From the NCBI RefSeq assembly GCF_036785885.1, contig NC_092314.1:14467638-14531637 (forward strand): a stretch of 64,000 bases of DNA, given 5' to 3'. Each line of letters begins with the position of its first letter. Positions within the stretch are counted from its first letter, which is position 1. A program made the position numbers and the translations under genes. The DNA comes from Coffea arabica (lineage: Eukaryota > Streptophyta > Magnoliopsida > Gentianales > Rubiaceae). The notes beneath the pieces were generated by a model. It was not told the origin of the DNA and made no database searches. It was given only the letters and a program-made list of their open reading frames with translations. This document shows positions 44,156 to 57,430 of this stretch, piece after piece.

Positions 44156-45640
44156 GGTTTATAGGGCGTTCTCTTGTAAGTTGTAGTGGAATTTTAGGAG
44201 TGGTTCTTCCTTGTGGGCAAAATTTATGCACAACAAGTACTGTTTCGGAATTCTTCCATGTCAAGTCCCCATTTCTTCAACAAGCTCGCCTACATGGAGA
44301 AGGAAGTTGGACATTAAGGGGTTTGCAGAATTATTTATAGTCTAGTAACTTCACAGTGGAAGTTGTAGCTTTTAGTATGACAACTGGGTAGGATCAGGAG
44401 CTGTCTCTTAAAGCTGAGGTGCAAGGAAATCTATTTTTCAAAGATGTTATTGACAATGGTGAGTGAAATATAATCTTGTTAGGTCAACTGCTGCCAGTGG
44501 AGGTTGTTCAAGAAATTGCGGATATGGTTATTCTTTCTAGGGATGTTCCAAATGCCATGACTTGGGTTGTATCTACATCGGGCAGGTTCTCTTTATTCTT
44601 TGCATTCCAGGAGATACGGGATGCTAGGGATTCTTCATTCATGTCTAAACAATGTTGGCATACGCAAGTGCCATTGAAAATTTCATTTTTTATGCTGCGA
44701 TTGTTTAGATGTAGGATGCCTTTGGATGATGTGCTGACTAAGTTTCAGTTTCATACGTTGTCCAAATGTTTTTGCTGTGTGGACTCTCAAGCTAAAACGG
44801 TAAAACATTTGTTCTTGGAAGGGGAGCTGGCAATGGCCGTGTGGAAGTTTTTTGGATCGCCTTCTGGAATTCATTATGCTGGAGATCATTTGCATGCGGC
44901 CTTGGCTAATTGGTGGTATAAACCAGCCAAGTCCGAAAGATTAAAGTTTATCTTTCGCCTTTTGCTTATTTTTGTCTGCTGGAATTTATGGAAGGCAAGG
45001 AATATAGCTTTCTACCAAGGAGTTTTTGTGGATTTTCATTCGGTGTGCGGAGCTATCTTTAGTGATTTGAGGTCTGCGTATTGGATTAAGTTCAGGGAAT
45101 TTCACAATATTATGTCTTGGCATCCTTTTTTGGAACTAGTTGAGTGACGATTGGATGATTTTAATGTCAGGATTGTTTTTGGCAACCTCCGTAGAGGGGG
45201 GGGGGGGTGTTGAAACTCAATATTGATGGATGCTCGAAAGGAAATCCAGGCGTGTGTGGTGGAGGAGGGGTACTCCGAGATTCAATGGGGGTGCTTACAG
45301 TTTGCCTTCTCCTCTTTCTTCTGTAAGGGTACTAGTATACAGGCGGAAGCTAAAGCTTCATTATTAGGGATGAAATTGTGTGTTCAAAGAGGATTTATGC
45401 AGGTTATTGTTGAATCAGATTCAATGGTATTAGTACGGATTCTGAAGGATTATTAGCTGACTTATTGATGATGGCGAGGGGAGAGTATAGATTGGACAAG
45501 CTAGTTTTTCGGTCTTTCCATAGATATAGAATTGCTTGTCAATGTTCTTAATTGGTCATTTTATCATGTACTATATGAGGTAAGGTTGATGTACCCCTCG
45601 TATTTGGTTTGTTTCTGATAAAATTTGGGCCGGCGTTCAA
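44156..45640 (+). pseudogene. LINE (L1-type) 3' fragment: RT C-terminus, zf-RVT and RNase H (unit A)
   Basis: The open part 44476-45147 reads as the zf-RVT region found after plant LINE reverse transcriptases (WVVSTSGRFSLFFAFQEI, then CWHTQVPLKISFFMLRLFRCRMPLDD, CFCC and CWNLWKARNIAFY). After a stop and the poly-G run, RNase H begins (LNIDGCSKGNPGVCGGGG near 45208), with later stops. The catalytic RT palm is absent, so it is 5'-truncated, as usual for LINEs. The 3' end near 45640 (TTTCTGATAAAATTTGGG) meets the next tandem unit. Confidence 0.85.
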
Positions 45641-45854
45641 AATAAGCACACCAAAAAGACGGATAAGCCACGACGAAATTCCAACATTGTCAGTGTGAAT
45701 TGTGTATAACTTAACTAGCATAATTAACTATAGTTACATCGTGCCTTAGGGCACAGTGTACAATAACCCATCACTATAGTCTATAATTTACTTGCAAGAA
45801 CTTCACTAGAAACGAAACAAAACAAGTAAAGCTGAAACATCATAAACAAAGACA

Positions 45855-48014
45855 TTAGCAAGAATATGGTGTGGCAATGGCATGCAGAGGAAATTTTCTG
45901 TGGACTGTGATACCAAATGATTCGGTCATGTCCAACTCGTTTGGATTGATTCCATCGGGTGATGTAAAGTTAAATTTGTTGACCAGTTTTGCCAATGCAA
46001 GTTCAGTTACTGACATGGCGAAGTTGATACCCGGGCAAACTCTTCGTCCTGCACCAAACGGAATTAACTCAAAGTTCAATCCATGAAAATCTACACTCGA
46101 ACCCAAAAACCTCTCAGGTCTAAATTCTTCAGGGTTCTCCCACAACAATGGATCTCTTGCAATTGCCCAAGCATTCACAAGTACCTGCGTGTTCTTTGGT
46201 ACATCATACCCCATTACTTTGACGTCTTGATTCGATTCTTTAGGACCCAGTAATGGCACTGGAGTATGAAGTCTCATAGTTTCTTTGATCACTGCTTTTA
46301 AGTACTGCATTTTCTCCATATCAGCTCTAGTTATTTCTGGCTTTCCTTGAGTCACATCTCTTACCTCAGCCTGCAATTTATGCAAGACTTTGGGGTTCTT
46401 TAGAAGTTCTGACATTCCCCAATCCATAACTGAATGTGTTGTATCAGATCCAGCACCAAAGACATCCTAAATAATGGAATCAAAGAAAGCGTTGCATTAG
46501 AACATGTTTGGATTATACGATGGCAATAACCTTTATTTCTATTGCGTACCAGTCCAACTTTATTCAAAACCATGTAGTAATCAAACTTTATCAATGAAAT
46601 GATTTTAAAATCAATAAATATAAGCTAGCTTGGGCTGGCTCATAGTCCAATAAACAGCCTAAGGTTTGTGAGCTTTTATAGTTCTAACGTATATATGAAT
46701 ATTTAAATGGGTTGAGTTTAGGTTTGCCAAATCTCGATTGACAAAACCCAATTATTCCTCCATTCACTCATCAACCCAGGCTTCATAAGGCTTAACTCAA
46801 CAAACCTGAATATTTATATGTTTGGTGGTTAAAACAGGTAAAAAATTTAGAATTTGATGCAAGTTCGGTTGTGATTTATATGTTGTACGACTATTGATTT
46901 CTTACACAATTTGATTTATGCTAATCTAACATATATAAATATCACTTGCGTACTCCAATTTACTGATATAAGTATATACCAAATTTAAAAAATAAGAATA
47001 AAATGACCGTATGCAACCACACAAAAATCAACCGTACTTACTTCGATCCCAAAGATATATTACCAATGCAAAGAGATGTAGACAGAAATTTACCAGGATG
47101 ATAGCTTTCATGGCATCTCGCTCAAGAGCAAAGCCCATAGTCTTTTCCTCATTAATCTCAATCAAGATATCTACAAAGTCTTGGCATCTTGCCTCAGCAG
47201 TAGAGTGACTTTCAGCCTTTCCTTTCCTCTTATTCATGTGCTCTTCTATCACACCCTCAAGAAATCCGTCAATCTGTTTAACTGTTTTCTTCACTTTAGA
47301 ATCCAAACCATTGAAGCGATTAACCCATGCAAGCGAAGGAATATAGTTTCCTACATCAAAAATACCCAGTAACTCACCAAACACCTTCAAATTCTCCATA
47401 CTTTTCCTCCCATTTTCTTCCTCGCTATACTTCCTCCCCAAGGCAACCCTACAGATTATATCATTTGTGAGAATTAAAAACATGTCACTTAAATTTACAG
47501 CCGAGGAAGAACACATTCGGCTGATCTTCTCGATCATGAGTGACGTCTCTTCTTCTCTGACATGTTGAAAAGACTGAATCCTTTTGTTACTCAAAAGATG
47601 AAGCATAGAAATGCTTTTTAGTTGTCTCCAATACTCACCATATGGTGCAAAAGCTATGTCCTTGCTTCCGTAAAAGAGTTTATCTGGGATGCCCGATTTA
47701 GGCCTGCTTGCAAAGGATAAATCATGGGTTTTCAAGATCTGGCAAGCTGCATTAGAGGAAGAGACAACCAGCATTGGCTTGCTTCCCAGTTCAAGCAGCA
47801 TGAGTGGACCATATTTTCTTGACAGTGATTGGAGGGAGCGATGTGGAAACTGGCCAAGCTGGTGAAGATTGCCAATAATTGGGAGCTTTGGTGGAGATGG
47901 TGGTAACTTTTTCTGGGGTTTAGAAGCAGCATAGAACCATTTGAGAAGGGATAGAAGGAATACGAGCAAGGAAAAAAATGAGAAAAATGAAAGATCAAGA
48001 TTGATCAAAGCCAT
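45855..48014 (-). CDS. Cytochrome P450, CYP71 family (copy 3, unit B)
   Basis: The exons are 48014-47094 and 46466-45855, with the same intron and start as copy 2. The 510-residue protein is identical to copies 2 and 4, and the opposite-strand frames and intron also match, so the DNA looks identical or nearly so. It is intact at all P450 motifs. Identical duplicates suggest a dosage effect rather than new function, if all are real. Confidence 0.95.
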
Positions 48015-48053
48015 GTGGTATATGAGCATGCATTTGGCTGTGATGGTGTTCTG

Positions 48054-48061
48054 CTTTTATA
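48054..48061 (-). promoter_or_regulatory. TATA box of P450 copy 3
   Basis: TATAAAAG, same position as in copy 2. Confidence 0.55.
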
Positions 48062-49066
48062 CTAGTTTTTCAAGCTCTTTTACTATAGAAAATCCAATAA
48101 ATCAGGACCAGAGGGGATGATTAAGTCAATACATCATTTAGGGCACCGTTGTACGAGTACGACCATTGACGGTCCTCGGGTCGTTCACTTTTTGAGCAGT
48201 GATATTGGAATCTTCTATATATTTATATCTATACAAATAAATTTTTACAAAGCAATATGTTTATGCGAATAGTTTTATTTTCACAAGTAGATCAACGCAA
48301 TTAAAAATCAAAGTTATCTATGAACATTTTTGTCATTAAATTTGAACAAAATATTTGGACAGCACAAAATAGGTCAAAATAACGATAAAATTTTTAAACT
48401 TTGATCTAATGGTAAAATTTAATCAATTTAATTTTTATTTTTGTATATACATTAAAATCCTTTACAGTTAATGGAGAGGAGCTTAATTCTTTGTATATGA
48501 GAAAGGTTTCGTAGAAAGGAAAATTTTTGGGTAGATCATGTGGTTTATTTAAGAGTTTGATAGTCCTTTTCATACCATTTTATCTTGCTCCTCGTGACTT
48601 AAATTGATCTGGCTTGAATTGCTGCATAACTTTTTGGCTAACTTTTTGGTTATTATTATTTGAGTTATGGGTGAAATCACAATCTGGGAATTCAATTGAA
48701 ACTTATTGCAAATTTTTTTTTTTTTTGCTTTTTTTTTTTTTGGGTGTTCGGCAGAGAAACATGGATCACCAGAAAGAAAGAAGAAAAGTAAGCAACTCCA
48801 GACAGTTGAACATTGAATTAAGAATTGCAAGTCCAATTCATCTAGATGGCCAGGACTCTCAGAATTTTTTTTGTTATAATTTGGGTGTACCGTACATGGA
48901 CTGGAGGCTGTCAGAATCTTCTCGTTGCCGAGTCAGGTTTTACAAAAACAGATTGAAAGTGAGTTTAAGATTAAAAATGTTTTCTAACTAAAAAGAATGA
49001 GTGCTCGCATTCATGAGGATGTTTATTGTTGTATGAGAATGAGTGCTCGGTTCTAATTGTGATATA

Positions 49067-49393
49067 CTCCCTCCCTTTTTTTATAACTGACGTTTAAAGT
49101 TTTGCACACCAATTAAGAAAAGTTTTTCATTGCTTAAATCTGTACACTACTTTCCTTTTGTATCCTCATTAATTGTCCAATTCACCCATGTTTTCTCTCA
49201 CTAGAGTATTAAATGGTGCTGTTTTATTAGGCCAAAAACAATGCAAACTAATTAAGAATCCTGTATTGAAAAAGAGAGATAAAAGGGTAAAATTGTGAAA
49301 AAATAATTAATGCTGCATGGGAATAGTAAAACGACAGATAAAAATATTTAAGAACAAATTTCTTAAACGTCACTTATAAAAGAAGGGAGGGAG
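49067..49393. mobile_element. Stowaway-like MITE (unit B)
   Basis: Duplicate of 37492-37818 carried with the unit, with TA on both sides. Confidence 0.9.
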
Positions 49394-50530
49394 TAAAAGA
49401 TAGAATGCTATTTTTCTTTTTCATAACTATGAAATGACAATAGCTATTGCCTAGCTCCTTCCTTGGTCATAGATGTTCGACAACTCTGTCCACTAGCAGT
49501 CAAATACAATTATACTAAAAGCTATGCCATAATTGATAACCCTGTACGTACAGCAGAATGAAGAGGAAAGATTTTTCTTCAATTGAGGCTTGTGGGCAAA
49601 TTGTTTCCTTTATTTTACTCTTACCTATATTACACCAGGTACGTTTGATTCCTGTAACATATGGGCGTCTTATTAATCTTTATTAATATTTTTTCCGCTT
49701 TCGTTTGCTTGATTTCTTTGACCTGTAAGGTTCTGTCACATCGGACCGGGACTTGTAAGATTCTTGGGTACTTCAAACGTTTTGGAAGTTCTTGTGGAAA
49801 TAGCAGCCTTTACTTCTCATTAAATTAAGGGTGAGATATCATATATTATCATAAAGAGTCAACTCATTCGCTATGCAAAACTTTTTTTTTATTATTCTTC
49901 TTTGACTAGAATGGAAATGAAAATTCTAAAGAACCACGGCATGTACACAAAGTTAATCACAAGATAATTAATTTGACGTTTCTGCTCATTTTTATTAGAG
50001 CTTTCAATTTGTTTCTTTTGTAATTCCACGTATACTAAATTCTTTCTTGTGTTCTTCATTTGATATGCTTTTCGTATGCATATAGACCAAAATAGCATGA
50101 GTCATTTCTATTACAAAATATCCTATTTTCTTCTTAGAAGGCTGATTTGTTATTATTTACAGCAATTGAGTCACATATATCTACAAAATGACTACTGCTA
50201 GCCCCAGGGGATACTATTAGTATTTCAACAGGAAACTAAGGACATATGTAGACAAATTGCCTTAAAGGCAAATTAGATAAATAAAAAAAAATAATAAAAA
50301 AAAAACACCCATCGATCATTCTACAATTGAAGCACCTCGCATAAGCTTGGCATGCCTACAAGGATATTGTCCACCTTCCAATCGAGCTGCAGTTTTCACT
50401 TTTGGATACCTTAATTGCTCTCTATTTGCTTCTCCCTTCACATTTTTTTTGTTTCGTGCTTCAACTTCTAATTTTAGATAGTGATGGATATCTGTTTCGG
50501 TCAAGATGTACAATTTAGGGTCATTGCATG

Positions 50531-51579
50531 CATAGTTATTAAATCTGATCCGGTCTAGCAATCGAACTAGCCAATCTGATGAACCGATTATTGGATCGGA
50601 CTGGGTTTCTAATTAGATTATTTAAACATAGAGATCATTGATTGGTCAATGATCCTGCAGTTCAACCGTATTAGACCGGAAATCTGATTGATTTTGTCCA
50701 TGAACCAGGTTTTGTGGAAAAAAATTTAGTTAGCTTTGTTAGGATTCAAACTTCAGACCTTTGGTATATGCTATAGTATACTTGCTACTACGCCACTTTG
50801 CCTTATGTTAATAGAATAGCTTTCTTTAGGATATAAACATTTTGTCAATTCTATCTTTTTTTAAATATCTCTAAAATAAATTTATTTGGAATTTTTTAAT
50901 AAAAATTTATGACCACCCAAACTCTATAAGTTATAAAATAGATTTCAAAAATAACATGTTACATAATTCATTTTAAAGACAAATATTATTTTTAATATTT
51001 TTTTACACTTAAAATTCATAAATAAGCTAGATAATTACACCATTTTTTTTTGTTGATACGATAAACTATTCTACACTAGTGGGAGGGGGGGATCTGAAGA
51101 GACCCAAGGGTAACCTGGAGGGGATTGAACCACCAACAGACCAGATGGATATACTGCACACCCGTATGAATTTTTTAAGTAGACCCACATAATGCGGCAA
51201 TTGGTGGAATGTAAAGTTTGAACCCTTGACCTCCTATCCCACCAATTCTTAATACTTTGATGGTGGTCACCAACCAAAAGACTGGTGGTTAGATAATTAT
51301 ACTAAACATAGATAAAATTTTACACTTGAAATTTGGTAAATTACTAAATAAATTTATTTTTTTATTGATTTTTATATGAATTAATTGTTTTATAGCAAAT
51401 TAAATTAAATGAGCATTTGCTACTGCATTGTTTATTACAATTTATATCATATATCTTATATCAAAAATTGTGAAATATAATATTTAAATATATTTAACAA
51501 TCCACTGGTTTAATTAGTGACCTGTTGACCCATCTCCTTCGCTTCGCTGTTCCTTCCCAGTCCGATTTTAATAACCATG
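50531..51579. mobile_element. hAT-like non-autonomous element (unit B)
   Basis: Duplicate of 38956-40004 carried with the unit, with the same ATTGCATG repeats on both sides. It is not an independent insertion. Confidence 0.85.
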
Positions 51580-52431
51580 ATTGCATGACTCGCTTAAAAA
51601 CTTAAAAAAGTCATCCTGCATGGGTCATGACTTCCAACTCATCCTGCATAATAGAGGTGGCACAGTGGAGTCCATACAAAGCAAGTTTGAATGGATTTGT
51701 ATGAAGGGTAATGACTTTAGATCGATAACGATTTCAACCCAATTGAATTGATGGATTTGCATGAATTATTCACATGATCCATATAAATCCTTTTAGGAAA
51801 AATAGATTGCTATGGGAACGAGGACCAACACTCGTCTCACGCCCACCACCATCTCTACAAACAGTTTGCATACAAGCCTAGTCAGGACTTGCAACTTTTT
51901 CTTTCCAGATTGGTGTTCTTGAAGTCCACAATACTAGAGAGCGTCATAGTTGAACGTTTGAATCATTCACAAAAAACAAGTGGAGCTAGAAACAAATAGT
52001 CAAAATATTGATAGCTAACCTCTCCAAGATATTTAAATTTGACAAGAATCTTTTTTGTTATTATCTTCTACTTCCTTTGTATATTTCCCATTTTTTTGTA
52101 GATTTTTTTCCCTTGGTTGCTTAATGATCAAATGTTCTTTGTAGATTTTTTTGTAAATTTTGTTAGATTTTTCCCCTTAAAAAAGCACCAAATTTGATAT
52201 TTTGCTAAAATTACTTTTAACACCAAAAGCCCTACTTCTATTTTTATGAGATAATGTTTACAAAATACCTTAATAATAATTTTAGCACATAAAAATGTAT
52301 TTTTTAACCAAAATTACTGCAACCTCAAATGGGGTCTAAATCTATGCCAAGTACTAAATTCATCATTATCAAATGTTTAAACTCAAGCTGCCTTTTTTTA
52401 AAAAAAAAATTCAGTAGGAAAAGGGTGAAAT

Positions 52432-55400
52432 TGGCTCAACTATTTTGCCTCATTTCTCAAGGAGGCTTGGTTAATGAATAATCCACCAATTTTGGTCATG
52501 GTGGATCATTAAAAGGTGGCTTAATAGCCAAAGCCAGATGTTCTAATGATAAGAGAGATAGAAGTGGCTTATCTATCTCAAGTGATTCATAAATATTATC
52601 TTGAATGTGTATCACTTGAGAATTCACCAAAGGAACGTCTGCTTGACTTTCTTGGGTAATAATACCTTTAAAACCTATACTATCAATACATTCCTCAAGA
52701 GGGGTGAAAAATAAGTCGCTAAGGCTCATCTCTTGAGATTCAAGATTAGATCCAAAGGTACTATCATGTGAAATGGACATTTTGTTATTGAATCACAATT
52801 GTGATTTATTATTTTCATCAAAATGCAATCCACGTTCACATGCAACATGCTCACCATTCATGCTAGGGTCAATTTGCATATCATTAGAGGAAATAACGTC
52901 ACGCAAAACATGTAATTGTTCTTGTATTCTACCAAAGTGAGAAGTTAATTTATCTAACTTTTCCTCAACCCTATCAAAACGGTCGGAAGTTGCATTTGCT
53001 AGCTTTTCTCAAGCTAACTCCCAAGATGGCTTAGAATCATTAGCTAATGGTTCACTTTCTAATTCCGACAGTGAAGGTGCATTAACTAACCTTTCAATTG
53101 CCAATTCCCAAGATGGTTTTGATTCATATTGGACATATTCGGGTGGATAATCATAAAAACATGAAGAGTCACTATTAGTATATTGATTATCCCAACCATA
53201 AGTAGAAGAATTATCCCAATTAGCACCATATTGATCTAAACAAGGATTGTAATGCCCCCCAAATTCACCATAATAATCCACATTTTGTACTTGTCTACAT
53301 GTACGAATAGCATGAAATCCTCCACACAAGTTACAAATCACATTATTAGAATTAACAGTTTTAACATTCCTCTTTTGCTCGAGCATATTCATAATGGTGT
53401 CCATTTGAATTTTTAACATTATAATATCAAGTTTAGCCTATAAGCACTTTAAACCATCTTCAAATGGCATACCTTTGGTAATTTCTTGGTCGCCTCTATT
53501 CATGGAGCTTTGCATGTAGTAACCATCGATTGCCGATCTTCCATTTTTCATGTGTTGTCCGCCCATATTTTCTACTCTCCTTGAATCCCTAAACATGTTT
53601 TTAAAGTAACTTAAAAACAAGTTTAGTCAAGAAGAATAGATGACTCTAAACAAAAAAAAATAATATATATATATATACACAAATAAAGACTCAACAAGAC
53701 ACTAAATATAACAATTAATACACTTGACACAACAAAAACAAGAAAAACAAGTAAAAATGTCTAAACTAATAAAGTTGTTCTTAGCACCGATATTGCCCAA
53801 TCTTTCCCCACAACGGCCCCAAAAACTTGACGTGCGCGGGGTATACGTATATAATTAACTCATCCACAATCAAGTTTTACATTTATAATTCTTAAATACC
53901 CCACACGTGATTTATCATAAGTATACGAATCGTGAGCGAGTATAAGGTATTAAGGGTTAATCTCACAGAGAAGATTTTCAATTACCGATGGTTTTTCGAA
54001 CTCCTTTATTATCTAGACTACCATAAATATAAAAGTAATGAAAATAACACTAGAAAACTTCTAGAGGTATGGAATTCCTTACTACTCTTGCAAATGAGAT
54101 TACCGGTTAAGTGAATGCTATTATCTTGGTTAATTATGGCGTAATTTCCAATGTATGTTAAACCTACTTTCGTAGTGAATCAACTATACTTGTAGCTAAA
54201 CCATACCTACTCTCGTGGTTATGAATTAACTACAAGTTTATTTCTTCTATGAAATTACACGAAACAAGTCACTAAAACCACATAGGTGCACCTCTAATCT
54301 CGTGAGTATAATCCCTAGGTTTATCACTTCCTTGATTTAGTGTTAAATTCCAATTCTCATTGCAAACTTAACACCTTTAGATAATCACAATTAATGGCCA
54401 GTTAATCATGATTAGAAAAATAAAGTGATAAATAACTTGCTCAAAATAATATTATCAAATAACCAAGTAAACATCACAAACAAGATATAGAAAGTTCATC
54501 CATAACTCTAGGCATAAACTTTAACTAAACATGATAAACACACAAATCCAAACTTGTATTATAACTAAACATGAAATCAAATACAAAAGAGAAAGTAGTA
54601 GAAGAGATATCACCCTTGTCACATGAGATCAACCTCTCCATCTTTGCTCCTCAATCTTCATCCAAATCTAGCTATAAATACAAGAGGATAAAGTACACTA
54701 CCTATACTATACTACTCTAACTAATGAACTAAGGAAATTCTAGTGAAGACTACATTTTGGGTGAGTTTCTCTAGCCTTCCAAAGTTATGAAAATGTTCTC
54801 CAAAAGTTTCTATTTATAGAGGAATTCAAGGTCAAAAAGAGTTGTTAAAGTTGTCATTTTTTTACTCTTGAACTCCTATGAGTTGTCTCTCCAAATTTCC
54901 ACCCTTTTCTTGATCAGATACAGCCAGAATTGCTAGCTAGAATTGAGCTGGAAAGTTGTGTGAAAGTAAGGTAAGTTGATGAGCAAGTTGCAGAAATCAA
55001 GCAAGAATACACAACTAGAAATACGCGACTTGAGCTATGTATTCATGAGTCGCGTATTCACTTCTATGAATTTGGTACCACTTCAACTACTATTTTCATG
55101 ATGATGGAGCCCGAACTAACTCTTGTGAAAAACAAGAAAGTTGTAGTCCTTTGAGTATCTTTCCAATGCCTCAAGAATCATTGAATTTGGAGCTCTGTGG
55201 ACCGAGATATGATCAGAATACCAAAGACTAGTCAGAGCTCTATTTCAGCTTTTGGCAACAGAGTTGAACTTCTGTATTTCGGCTTTTTGACAAGGAAAAC
55301 AACTGAACTGGACTTCAATGTCTTCATACGAAATATATATCTATCTCTTAGTATCAAAATGGTTTAAGAATCACCTCAATCCAATGTTTGTAACTCAAGA

Positions 55401-55730
55401 TATTGTCAAAATACCACAAGGTGTCAAATCCGTGAAACTTGCTTCCTTTTGTTCTTGATCGCATTTCCTCTTTTGCACTTCATATTCTTTTTTTATCACT
55501 TTAAACCATCATCAATCATCCAATTATCTTCTCAATTCACACCATTTGATGATTGAATTATTGAACCTACAAAAACATGAAGTTTTCACCATTAAAATCT
55601 ACAGAAATGCAATTTTCACCAATTAAATCACAAAATACATATTTTCACTAGATTCCTAGTTAATTAGCTATAAAACTAAATAAAATGCACCAAAACTAAC
55701 CAATAAAACACGTAAAATATCTACATGTCA
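52432..55730 (-). mobile_element. Truncated LTR retroelement (unit B)
   Basis: Duplicate of 40857-44155: LTR at 53828-55730 and gag-like pieces at 52496-53620, all with identical translations. Confidence 0.75.
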
Positions 55731-57216
55731 GGTTTATAGGGCGTTCTCTTGTAAGTTGTAGTGGAATTTTAGGAGTGGTTCTTCCTTGTGGGCAAAATTT
55801 ATGCACAACAAGTACTGTTTCGGAATTCTTCCATGTCAAGTCCCCATTTCTTCAACAAGCTCGCCTACATGGAGAAGGAAGTTGGACATTAAGGGGTTTG
55901 CAGAATTATTTATAGTCTAGTAACTTCACAGTGGAAGTTGTAGCTTTTAGTATGACAACTGGGTAGGATCAGGAGCTGTCTCTTAAAGCTGAGGTGCAAG
56001 GAAATCTATTTTTCAAAGATGTTATTGACAATGGTGAGTGAAATATAATCTTGTTAGGTCAACTGCTGCCAGTGGAGGTTGTTCAAGAAATTGCGGATAT
56101 GGTTATTCTTTCTAGGGATGTTCCAAATGCCATGACTTGGGTTGTATCTACATCGGGCAGGTTCTCTTTATTCTTTGCATTCCAGGAGATACGGGATGCT
56201 AGGGATTCTTCATTCATGTCTAAACAATGTTGGCATACGCAAGTGCCATTGAAAATTTCATTTTTTATGCTGCGATTGTTTAGATGTAGGATGCCTTTGG
56301 ATGATGTGCTGACTAAGTTTCAGTTTCATACGTTGTCCAAATGTTTTTGCTGTGTGGACTCTCAAGCTAAAACGGTAAAACATTTGTTCTTGGAAGGGGA
56401 GCTGGCAATGGCCGTGTGGAAGTTTTTTGGATCGCCTTCTGGAATTCATTATGCTGGAGATCATTTGCATGCGGCCTTGGCTAATTGGTGGTATAAACCA
56501 GCCAAGTCCGAAAGATTAAAGTTTATCTTTCGCCTTTTGCTTATTTTTGTCTGCTGGAATTTATGGAAGGCAAGGAATATAGCTTTCTACCAAGGAGTTT
56601 TTGTGGATTTTCATTCGGTGTGCGGAGCTATCTTTAGTGATTTGAGGTCTGCGTATTGGATTAAGTTCAGGGAATTTCACAATATTATGTCTTGGCATCC
56701 TTTTTTGGAACTAGTTGAGTGACGATTGGATGATTTTAATGTCAGGATTGTTTTTGGCAACCTCCGTAGAGGGGGGGGGGGGGTGTTGAAACTCAATATT
56801 GATGGATGCTCGAAAGGAAATCCAGGCGTGTGTGGTGGAGGAGGGGTACTCCGAGATTCAATGGGGGTGCTTACAGTTTGCCTTCTCCTCTTTCTTCTGT
56901 AAGGGTACTAGTATACAGGCGGAAGCTAAAGCTTCATTATTAGGGATGAAATTGTGTGTTCAAAGAGGATTTATGCAGGTTATTGTTGAATCAGATTCAA
57001 TGGTATTAGTACGGATTCTGAAGGATTATTAGCTGACTTATTGATGATGGCGAGGGGAGAGTATAGATTGGACAAGCTAGTTTTTCGGTCTTTCCATAGA
57101 TATAGAATTGCTTGTCAATGTTCTTAATTGGTCATTTTATCATGTACTATATGAGGTAAGGTTGATGTACCCCTCGTATTTGGTTTGTTTCTGATAAAAT
57201 TTGGGCCGGCGTTCAA
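55731..57216 (+). pseudogene. LINE 3' fragment (unit B)
   Basis: Duplicate of 44156-45640: zf-RVT part at 56051-56722, RNase H start after a 13-G run near 56771-56783 (12 G in unit A). It ends at the start of unit C. Confidence 0.85.
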
Positions 57217-57430
57217 AATAAGCACACCAAAAAGACGGATAAGCCACGACGAAATTCCAACATTGTCAGTGTGAATTGTGTATAACTTAACTAGCATAAT
57301 TAACTATAGTTACATCGTGCCTTAGGGCACAGTGTACAATAACCCATCACTATAGTCTATAATTTACTTGCAAGAACTTCACTAGAAACGAAACAAAACA
57401 AGTAAAGCTGAAACATCATAAACAAAGACA

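Larger units (their letters stand above)
34084..45646. repeat. Tandem unit A (P450 unit)
   Basis: This is the first of three direct copies. It starts at GAATTGTGTATAACTTA, directly abutting the truncated FAR1-like gene, and ends where the LINE 3' end meets the P450 3' flank of unit B. Matching anchors in A and B are 11575 apart from the P450 to 45150 and 11576 afterwards; the only length change is a G run of 12 versus 13 near 45197. Unit A keeps 38 bases near 34132-34169 that B and C lack. The order is P450, upstream region with an uncharacterised piece (37021-37489), Stowaway, hAT MITE, LTR-element fragment and LINE fragment. Confidence 0.92.
45647..57222. repeat. Tandem unit B
   Basis: This is the second copy of the unit, period 11575-11576. 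It starts at CACACCAAAAAG and keeps about 50 bases of P450 3' flank that unit A lost to the FAR1 junction, and lacks 38 bases after ATCGTGC that A retains. Every open frame of 60 or more codons seen in A recurs with the same translation. Confidence 0.92.

Noticed and set aside
45197..45208. Poly-G run considered as a G-quadruplex or regulatory site
   Set aside because: It is a single homopolymer inside a dead LINE and the likely source of a one-base length difference; there is no multi-tract pattern.
50531..51579. Second hAT MITE as an independent insertion
   Set aside because: Flanks and TSD are identical to the copy at 38956 and it lies one unit length away, so it was duplicated with the unit.
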